Made by a program: the position numbers and the translations under genes. Under the pieces are notes generated by a model, which saw only the letters and a list, made by a program, of their open reading frames with translations, ran no database searches and had not been told where the DNA came from. Positions 36,439-42,447 of a DNA stretch of 42,447 nucleotides are shown in pieces (the first letter of the stretch is position 1; each line of letters starts with the position of its first letter). This DNA is from Deltaproteobacteria bacterium (GTDB lineage Bacteria; Desulfobacterota; Syntrophobacteria; Syntrophobacterales; Syntrophobacteraceae). The stretch covers positions 1 through 42,447 of the forward strand of contig JAAYVE010000032.1 in assembly GCA_012517315.1 (NCBI GenBank), written 5' to 3'.

Positions 36439-36785
36439 ACCAGCGGGAATCTCATGATCTCATTGTTACCAGCGTGAACAGAGGATGGTCCGATAAAATT
36501 GTGAAGGGCTCCAAGGAAGCAGGTGCTGAAGGGGGCGCCATCGTCTCTGGCAGGGTTACGGGGATTCATGAAACACAGACCCTGTTCAGCATCCCCATCG
36601 AGGCAGAAAAGGAAATCGTCCTGACGCTTGTACGGGGAAGTGAGACGGAGGAGGTGCTCTCTGCAGTGGTGGAAGCGGGAAAGCTCAACACCCCGGCAAT
36701 GGGCATCGCCTTCGTGATCGAGCTGAAAAAAGTTGCAGGAATTTGCCACATGCTGCAGTGGACCTGGGTCTGCGATGCATCGTGA
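36435..36785 (+). CDS. PII-like signalling protein associated with DUF1538
   Basis: A 116-residue PII-family protein. The opening LIVTSVNRGWSDKIVKGSKEAGAEGG and the GRVTGIHET/LTLVRGSETEEVL blocks match the PII-like proteins that sit beside DUF1538 genes. Such proteins are thought to sense a small ligand and control the adjacent transporter. ggaaggaag lies upstream and the ATG overlaps the stop of the second DUF1538 copy. The frame is undamaged, in contrast to both upstream genes. The last residues (WTWVCDAS) extend beyond the conserved GICHML end and may be altered. A very strong terminator follows. Confidence 0.85.
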   Translation: MNQRESHDLIVTSVNRGWSDKIVKGSKEAGAEGGAIVSGRVTGIHETQTLFSIPIEAEKEIVLTLVRGSETEEVLSAVVEAGKLNTPAMGIAFVIELKKVAGICHMLQWTWVCDAS

Positions 36786-36888
36786 AGAAGAGGAAAGTTC
36801 TGGGCTTGATCTTAGGGAGAGAATCCAATAAATAGAATGGACGGGTCTGGAAATGTAGTGTTTCCGGAGGTTGGAAGATAATAGTCGG

Positions 36889-36928
36889 GCCGCTATCACG
36901 AGGCTTGTGCGTGATGGCGGCTTTTTTT
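36889..36928 (+). terminator. Strong intrinsic terminator of the DUF1538-PII operon
   Basis: GCCGCTATCACG (36889-36900) pairs with CGTGATGGCGGC (36910-36921; one T-G wobble) and runs into TTTTTTT. This is the best terminator in the window. Confidence 0.95.
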
Positions 36929-37067
36929 CTCCGCAATAAAGATTCTTCTATGGATGCACGAGACGCATTCCAGGCCCCTTCGCCTCTTTCTCGGCGGTGA
37001 TATTGTGTCTAGCGGAAAAAACCTCATGCGGCGCACATGAGTCGCGTGGGACTGCGGAGCAGAAGTC

Positions 37068-39095
37068 ATGCAGATTCCTCTACTGAGCGACATTGTGATC
37101 ATTTTTGCCATGGCCATCGGTGTCCTCTTTGTATGCCATCATCTGAAGATCCCCACTATTGTGGGCTTTCTCCTGACGGGGATGCTGGCTGGACCTCACG
37201 GGCTGGCTCTCATCGGAGCCGTGCACGAGGTGGAGATTCTGGCGGAAATCGGCGTGGTGCTGCTTCTCTTCACCATCGGCCTGGAATTTTCCATGAAGCA
37301 CCTGTGGGAATTGAGGCGATCGGTCCTCTTGGGAGGCACGTTCCAGGTGGTGGCGACACTGCTGGTCACCTTTTTCGTCGCCCGGCATCTCGGGCAGGGC
37401 ATTGAGAAATCGGTGTTCCTGGGTTTTCTGGTCTCCTTGAGCAGTACGGCGATTCTATTAAAGGTCCTTCAGGAGCGGGCGGAAGTGGACAGCCCCCAGG
37501 GAAGGATCAGCCTGGCCGTGCTCATTTTCCAGGATGTCATGGCAGTGCCTATGATGCTCATGATCCCTCTCATGGCCGGTGCCAAGGAGGAAATCGGAGG
37601 CGTTTTCTTCCTGCTGTTTCTCAAGGGTTTTGCCGTGGTGCTCCTGGCCCTGGCCAGCGCCCGGTGGCTGGTTTCGCCCCTGCTGTACCAGATTGCGCGA
37701 ACCCGCAGCCGCGAGCTTTTTCTCATCACGGTTGTCGTCCTTTGCCTCGCCGTTGCCTGGCTCACATCCAGTATCGGGCTCTCCCTCGCCCTGGGGGCTT
37801 TCCTCGCCGGTCTCATCATCTCCGAATCCGAATACAGCTACCAGGCCCTGAGCAGTCTGCTGCCCTTCCGAGACCTTTTCACCAGCATCTTTTTCATCTC
37901 AATCGGCATGCTGGTGGACATCCACGTGCTTCTGGATCACCCTGTGCTGGTGTTACTCATTGTTCTTGGGGTCATCACCCTAAAGGCCCTCATCGCGGCG
38001 GGAGCTGCTGCGATCCTGGGTTACCCCATGCGCACGATGATTTTGGCTGGCCTGGCTTTGAGCCAAATCGGAGAATTTTCTTTCATCCTTTCCAAGGCCG
38101 GCGTGCAGTTCGGTCTGCTCTCCCACGACGCTTACCAGATCTTCCTTGCGGTATCCGTCCTCACCATGGCGGCGACCCCTCTCATCATCGCCGGGGGGCC
38201 CTCGGCGGTCTCGTTGTTGATGAGCCTTCCCATGCCCGGGCGCCTCCGGACCGGCTTCTATCCCATGAACCCAAGAAATGCTTCGCCCCTCGAAGCAGGC
38301 GCAAACGGGGTCATGGTCAAGGAGCACCTTGTCATCATCGGCTACGGGGTGAATGGGAGGAATGTGGCGCGGGCCGCGAGAAATGCGGGGATTCCTTACT
38401 TGATCGTTGAAACGAACCCGGTGACCGTGAAGAAGGAAAAGGCCAAAGGGGAGCCCATCATTTACGGGGACGCTTCCCACGAGGCCGTTCTGGAGCATGC
38501 AGGCATCCACCGGGCAGCGGTCATGGTCGTCGGCATCCCAGACCCTGTGGCCACTCGCATGGTCGTCTCCTCGGCCCGGAACCTGAATCCCAGGCTCCAT
38601 ATCATTACCCGAACGCGATTCCTCCAGGAGATGAAGCCCCTATACGACCTGGGAGCCAACGAAGTGATCCCCGAGGAGTTCGAGACGTCCGTGGAGATTT
38701 TCAGCCGCGTTCTCGCCAGGTACTTGATACCGAAGGAGGAGATCGAACGGTTTGTCGCCGAGGTGCGAAATGACGGTTACAGCATGCTGCGAAAGCTCTC
38801 CGATGAGGCCACATCTTTCTGCACAACGTCTTTTTGCGACTATCGGCTCTATCTCCCCAACGCGGAGATCTGTTCTCTGCGCGTGCACGAGGGGGCCCCT
38901 ATTGCCAACCGGTCCCTGAAAGAGGTGGGCCTGCGGAAACACCACGGCGTGACGTTACTGTCCCTGCGCCGCGATACGGAAATCATTTCCAACCCTTCGG
39001 CCGAAACCGTTGTCCTTCCGGGTGACATTTCCGTCTTGGTGGGAAGCCCTGAACACCTTGCAGAAGTGCGTTCCCTTTTTGAACAAGGCCAATGA
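37068..39095 (+). CDS. CPA2 cation/proton antiporter with RCK (TrkA-N and TrkA-C) domains, KefB/C-like
   Basis: A 675-residue inner-membrane antiporter, probably K+/H+. About 12 membrane spans cover residues 1-390 (LLFTIGLEFS and SLSSTAILLK are CPA2 signatures). A TrkA-N nucleotide-binding domain follows at about 417-535 with the intact Rossmann motif GYGVNGRNVA and GDASHEAVLEHAGI, and a TrkA-C domain closes the protein (about 585-672). A CGGAG site precedes the ATG. Its stop overlaps the next small gene by 4 bp (ATGA). The first gene of a probable three-gene unit ending with a second antiporter. Confidence 0.92.
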   Translation: MQIPLLSDIVIIFAMAIGVLFVCHHLKIPTIVGFLLTGMLAGPHGLALIGAVHEVEILAEIGVVLLLFTIGLEFSMKHLWELRRSVLLGGTFQVVATLLVTFFVARHLGQGIEKSVFLGFLVSLSSTAILLKVLQERAEVDSPQGRISLAVLIFQDVMAVPMMLMIPLMAGAKEEIGGVFFLLFLKGFAVVLLALASARWLVSPLLYQIARTRSRELFLITVVVLCLAVAWLTSSIGLSLALGAFLAGLIISESEYSYQALSSLLPFRDLFTSIFFISIGMLVDIHVLLDHPVLVLLIVLGVITLKALIAAGAAAILGYPMRTMILAGLALSQIGEFSFILSKAGVQFGLLSHDAYQIFLAVSVLTMAATPLIIAGGPSAVSLLMSLPMPGRLRTGFYPMNPRNASPLEAGANGVMVKEHLVIIGYGVNGRNVARAARNAGIPYLIVETNPVTVKKEKAKGEPIIYGDASHEAVLEHAGIHRAAVMVVGIPDPVATRMVVSSARNLNPRLHIITRTRFLQEMKPLYDLGANEVIPEEFETSVEIFSRVLARYLIPKEEIERFVAEVRNDGYSMLRKLSDEATSFCTTSFCDYRLYLPNAEICSLRVHEGAPIANRSLKEVGLRKHHGVTLLSLRRDTEIISNPSAETVVLPGDISVLVGSPEHLAEVRSLFEQGQ

Positions 39096-39277
39096 AAGAA
39101 GGTGTCCCCCTGAATCCTCTGTTCGCCGCCGTCATGAGTGCCGTCACTTCAGGCAGGAGAACCTGCCCCAAATGTGGGAAAACCCATACGGTCTCCCCGT
39201 TGAAGAAGAAGCAGGCGGTCCCGTGCAAATTTTGTGGAAGCCTCATCCCGGCCTCTTCCGAAGGTAAGAAATCGTGA
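39092..39277 (+). CDS. Zinc-ribbon miniprotein between two antiporters
   Basis: A 61-residue soluble protein with CPKCGKTH and, 20 residues later, CKFCG, a classical C4 zinc-ribbon spacing. Its ATG overlaps the stop of the preceding antiporter (ATGA), so translation is coupled. It could be a regulatory or assembly partner of the transporters; that is inference from position. Confidence 0.75.
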   Translation: MKEGVPLNPLFAAVMSAVTSGRRTCPKCGKTHTVSPLKKKQAVPCKFCGSLIPASSEGKKS

Positions 39278-39333
39278 AGGCGTTTCAAGGCACCTCGTCA
39301 AGTTCAAGGACGCTCATAAGGCTCGGATGAACC

Positions 39334-41070
39334 ATGCACGAAGCAGATCTCCTTTCCAATATCGGTATCGCCATCGTTGTCGCTAACGCTTTCGCACTTC
39401 TGGCAAAAGCCTGCAGGCAGCCTATTCTCCTGGCCTATCTCGCTACCGGCATCTTCCTGGGACCTGATATGGGACTTGGATGGGTCAAGGATCCGGAGAG
39501 CATCGCCCTCATCTCGGAGATCGGCCTCATCCTCCTTCTTTTCATCATCGGCCTTGAGATCGACCTGAAAAAGCTGCTCGCCTCTGGGAAGACGCTCATC
39601 GTTTCCGGAATCAGCCAGTTTCTTCTGTGCACCGCCCTGGGAATCGCCTTTTTTTCCGCCTTCGGTTTTCACCTGAGGGAAGGCCGTTTTGACGCCCTTT
39701 ATCTTGCCGTGGCCATGGCCCTGAGCAGCACCATGATCGTCGTTAAACTTCTTTATGACAAATTTGAACTGGCGACGCTTCCTGGTCGAATCACCCTCGG
39801 GATTCTCGTCTTCCAGGACATCTGGGCCATCCTCTTTCTCTCCCTGCAGCCCAGCCTCCTCACCCCACGGACTTCCTTCATCCTGCTCTCCTTTGTGAAA
39901 GGAGCCGGCCTGGTCGCCTTGGCTCTGCTCCTCAGCCGGTATTTCCTCACCCGCCTTTTTTCCTGGATCGCCAAGATACCCGAACTGCTCCTCGTCACCG
40001 CCATCGCCTGGTGTTTTCTTGTCAGCGGCATCGCCGGGGCCCTGGGGCTTTCCCGGGAAATGGGGGCTCTCGTGGCCGGCGTCAGTCTTTCCACGTTTCC
40101 TTACAACATTGATGTGATTGCCAAGGTGATCAATATCCGGGATTTCTTCGTCACTCTCTTCTTCGTGGGCCTTGGCCTGCAGATCCCGGTGCCCACGGGC
40201 CCCCTGATGATCCACGCCCTTGCGGCGTCTCTCTTTCTCATCCTTACACGTTTTTTTTCCATCTTCCCCGTTCTCTTTTTCCTTCGAAATGGGCTGCGGG
40301 CAAGCTTGATTCCATCCATCAACCTGGCACAGATGAGCGAGTTTTCCCTCGTCATCGCTTCCCTCGGACTGGCCTTTCAGCACATCGACAAGGAAGTCGT
40401 GGGGATCCTCACCTTCGTGTTCGCCATCACCTCCGTGCTTTCCACCTACATGATCCAGTACAATCATGAGATCCAGGGGATCATCGCACCCATCCTCCTC
40501 AGGTTGGGCCTCCATGACAGAGACCGGTTGGATTCAGCCAGTCATAGCCCGGAAACTTCAAAAGACATCGTCTTTCTTGGATTCTTCAGGGAAGCCAGTT
40601 CTATCTTTCACGAAATGGAATCCATGGAGGACGCTGCCGGGCGACCCTTGACCAGCCAGGTGGTGGTGGTCGATTTCAACCCGGTGGTCCACGAGGAATT
40701 GAACAAGCGGGGAGTGAATTGCATCTACGGGGACATCTCCAGCGTGGACACCCTGAAACACGCCCACCTGGAGTCGGTGAAAGTGGTGGTGAGCTCCATT
40801 CCCGACTCTATTCTTCGGGGCATCACGAACCTCAGAATTCTGCAGCTTGCCAGGCGAATCTTTCCACAAACCCGCGTAATCGTCGCGGCAAACCTGCTCC
40901 AGACCGCCCGCCAACTCTACGAGGCGGGTGCGGACTTCGTATACATTCCACGGATTCACTCGGCACGGCAGATGGCGGAAATCATCGCCACAGCATCCAC
41001 CCAATCCTTCGATCCCCTTCGAACGGATCAGATGCGGGATTTGAGAGGGCGCAATGAAATCCTGCCGTAA
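39334..41070 (+). CDS. Second CPA2 antiporter with degenerate RCK domain
   Basis: A 578-residue inner-membrane cation/proton antiporter. Membrane spans cover about residues 1-390 (LLLFIIGLEIDLKKL, MALSSTMIVVKLLY). The cytoplasmic part (about 409-540) resembles TrkA-N (DFNPVVHEELNKRGVNCIYGDISSVDTL), but the Rossmann glycine motif is replaced by LGFFREASS, so nucleotide binding is doubtful. No TrkA-C domain follows. It lies 56 bp after the zinc-ribbon gene. Its 3' end overlaps a leftward frame of a damaged sensor gene. Confidence 0.9.
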   Translation: MHEADLLSNIGIAIVVANAFALLAKACRQPILLAYLATGIFLGPDMGLGWVKDPESIALISEIGLILLLFIIGLEIDLKKLLASGKTLIVSGISQFLLCTALGIAFFSAFGFHLREGRFDALYLAVAMALSSTMIVVKLLYDKFELATLPGRITLGILVFQDIWAILFLSLQPSLLTPRTSFILLSFVKGAGLVALALLLSRYFLTRLFSWIAKIPELLLVTAIAWCFLVSGIAGALGLSREMGALVAGVSLSTFPYNIDVIAKVINIRDFFVTLFFVGLGLQIPVPTGPLMIHALAASLFLILTRFFSIFPVLFFLRNGLRASLIPSINLAQMSEFSLVIASLGLAFQHIDKEVVGILTFVFAITSVLSTYMIQYNHEIQGIIAPILLRLGLHDRDRLDSASHSPETSKDIVFLGFFREASSIFHEMESMEDAAGRPLTSQVVVVDFNPVVHEELNKRGVNCIYGDISSVDTLKHAHLESVKVVVSSIPDSILRGITNLRILQLARRIFPQTRVIVAANLLQTARQLYEAGADFVYIPRIHSARQMAEIIATASTQSFDPLRTDQMRDLRGRNEILP

Positions 41071-41626
41071 CAGCGACCCGCCCCGTGAGGTACAAGCAGA
41101 CGGGCCGGTACACCATAAACATGGTATCATCTTCGCTGCGGAAGATCTTTTGCTGTTCCTGCCTTTCGGGATCGGTTTGAAAGGTGCGGATCACCTCGAC
41201 TTCAATGGGATTCGCCTCGAAAGCGGGGTTTCGAGCGTCGACCGCAACCCGGCGGTAGCAGTATTCGGGCATGGTCTGGTGGAAGCGGTCCATCACGGCC
41301 CGCGATACATAGGACGTGGACATGGCTTCCAACACAAAGGCGTCCTCCCTCAGGATCTCATACATCTTGGGCCGCAGCACACCCCGCACGTAGCTCTGAC
41401 TGGCTTCAACCGAGGCCATGACAATTTGAGACTTGGCCTTGGCCGCCTCCTCAAGCAGCGATCTACCCTGCTGGTACAACAAGGGCGAGGAAATTGCACA
41501 GAAGAACAGCAAGATAACGCCAGTGCCGAGAAAAAACCTCTTACGGAGGGAAACGGATGACTCCTTTTTCTCACGTGTCGTCTCAGACGACAAATCCCCT
41601 TGCTGGTGGGAATCATCGATACTCAT
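40982..41626 (-). pseudogene. Truncated DUF3365-type membrane sensor gene
   Basis: The frame codes 214 residues. It starts with a polar N-terminus, a membrane span at about 32-52 (GTGVILLFFCAISSPLLY), and an extracytoplasmic domain resembling DUF3365/Tll0287-like sensors (YCYRRVAVDARNPAFEANP, VIRTFQTDPERQEQQ, MVYRPV). The homology stops at MVYRPV, just where family members have a heme motif CxxCH. Here the DNA reads CLYLTG, which would become CLYxHG with one extra base. The remaining 40 codons are the reverse of the antiporter 3' end. A gggaggag site precedes ATG 41626. So the gene has probably lost its 3' part by deletion or rearrangement; it could also be a short functional protein. Confidence 0.55.
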
Positions 41627-42165
41627 TGGTTTAACACTCCTCCCGCCTGATTTTGAATCCGCCGACACCTGCACGAATCAGGCGCGCTGGCCGCTGCCGA
41701 GTCATGTCGGCGCCCCAAAAGGATGCCGGATGCGTGAGTCATGCCCGCCGGCAACAGCATCACATTCCTCTCCCGTAGGCTTGGTCGGGTTGACGCCACT
41801 CAGCGGTAATCCATCCGCCCGAGCTGCGCGGCTATGGTAACGCGCCCCCTGGAACAAAAAAAGAGATGACCGGCCGCCGCCAACCGGAGATGTCAGCGCC
41901 ATCTCCGGGAGGCATCCGGGAAATTGACAACATAATAACCCCCGATTACTGCCGCCCTGCTTATACACTTAAGCACTACGCTATCTTTTCTCCACGTCCA
42001 TTGCCGCAGACCTTTTTGTATTTGCTTAACAAATTGGAATTCATGGATTTTTATTGCTGGTACGGATCTTGGGCTGAGTGGACGCCAACCCAAAAGAGCG
42101 CTCGATTGGGAATTCTGATTTTGGAGTAGGCGTGGACTTAAACACAAAAAGCTGGAGGCAATTTT
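41627..42165. other. Long intergenic region with structured leader on the minus strand
   Basis: No gene is supported in 539 bp. The strong hairpin CCGGAGATG-tcagcgc-CATCTCCGG lies at 41884-41908; on the minus strand a second CATCTC followed by TTTTTTT (41864-41852) could pair with its left arm instead. Between 41640 and 41850 there are further inverted repeats, for example GATGC...GCATC (41722-41761). An AT-rich patch with TTGACA lies at 41924-41929 on the plus strand. The minus-strand frame covering much of this is a shadow. Confidence 0.5.
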
Positions 42166-42342
42166 ATGGAGAATAAAAGGATTCTCGGCAAAATCATCGC
42201 CGTCATTCCTGGATTGGCGGTCATTGTGCTGACGCTTTACGTTCTTCGCACCTACGTGGAGCCGTGGATGGGTTCGGCGGTGATTTTTGGGCAAAAGGGA
42301 TGGATGGTCAGCAATTCCCGGAGCACCTATGAGGTGGCTTGA
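42166..42342 (+). CDS. 58-residue single-pass membrane protein
   Basis: An ATG with a perfect GGAGG seven bases upstream opens a 58-codon frame ending TGA at 42340-42342. The product has a basic N-terminus (MENKRILGK) and one hydrophobic span (IIAVIPGLAVIVLTLYVL), then RTYVEPWMGSAVIFGQKGW and a polar end. It looks like a small membrane protein. No family recognised. Confidence 0.65.
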   Translation: MENKRILGKIIAVIPGLAVIVLTLYVLRTYVEPWMGSAVIFGQKGWMVSNSRSTYEVA

Positions 42343-42447
42343 GTAAAGCATTCTTGGCGATGGTTTTCGTAAGAATCTGAACAATGATTTGGTTTTCTCC
42401 CCATCCTTTATGAAGAAACCAGCACGTAACATTTCACTTTTTCTGGA

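Noticed and set aside
39304-40515. 403-codon minus-strand frame across the second antiporter
   Set aside because: Very charged, repetitive shadow of a hydrophobic membrane protein.
41640-41850. c-di-GMP (GEMM) or cobalamin riboswitch on the minus strand
   Set aside because: The conserved cores of either class could not be matched; only unassigned inverted repeats remain.
41893-42432. 179-codon minus-strand frame at the right end
   Set aside because: No start signal; overlaps the better supported small membrane gene.
1-42447. CRISPR arrays, prophage or intact insertion sequences
   Set aside because: No regularly spaced direct repeats, integrase, transposase or structural phage gene was seen.

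Overview
The window looks like a chromosomal segment of a strictly anaerobic deltaproteobacterium (Desulfobacterota), most probably a syntrophic or sulfate-reducing member of the Syntrophobacterales type. This is inferred from gene content: a four-subunit pyruvate:ferredoxin oxidoreductase, a spirochaete/delta/mitochondrial-type elongation factor G, MaeB-type malic enzyme, many HD-GYP/HDOD signalling proteins, and a GC-rich base composition with long antisense open frames. I see no phage, plasmid, integrase, intact insertion sequence or CRISPR array.

Layout. (1) 1-3.4 kb: tRNA-Asn, then porGDAB on the minus strand. (2) 3.7-7.7 kb, minus strand: tadA, two serine tRNAs, dnaX, ebfC and recR, in that transcriptional order; the tadA stop codon lies inside the first tRNA. 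(3) 7.8-12.4 kb, plus strand: a small Cys-rich protein, a YcbB-like L,D-transpeptidase, and an M74 murein endopeptidase with two LysM repeats and an 11-G tract in its active-site region. (4) 12.4-17.8 kb: EF-G behind a structured leader, then a RecA/KaiC-like ATPase with a charged helical partner, and two small proteins. (5) 18.1-21.9 kb: maeB, then a TPP riboswitch with its terminator, then thiC. (6) 21.9-29.3 kb, minus strand: a signalling block with a 1569-residue protein carrying a catalytically degenerate HD domain, a cNMP-binding/HDOD protein and an HD-GYP protein. (7) 29.4-34.8 kb: pgpA, a convergent VanZ-like protein, two tandem HtrA-like proteases (one with its PDZ replaced by a membrane anchor), and cofactor-independent phosphoglycerate mutase. 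(8) 35.0-36.9 kb: two tandem DUF1538 membrane-protein genes, both frame-damaged, followed by an intact PII-like gene and a strong terminator. (9) 37.1-41.1 kb: two CPA2 cation/proton antiporters with cytoplasmic RCK-type domains, separated by a zinc-ribbon miniprotein. (10) 41-42.4 kb: a truncated DUF3365-type membrane sensor gene behind a long structured leader, and an overlooked 58-residue membrane protein.

How the genes fit together. Central carbon metabolism (PFOR, malic enzyme, phosphoglycerate mutase) and thiamine synthesis are linked, because PFOR needs thiamine diphosphate and thiC is under TPP control. Envelope maintenance is represented by the transpeptidase, M74 endopeptidase, HtrA pair, PgpA and VanZ-like protein. 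The most unusual parts are the giant degenerate-HD protein with its HDOD/HD-GYP neighbours, the ATPase/coiled-coil pair, the decaying DUF1538-PII module, and the tadA/tRNA overlap. All family assignments are from reading the sequence; none was checked against a database.
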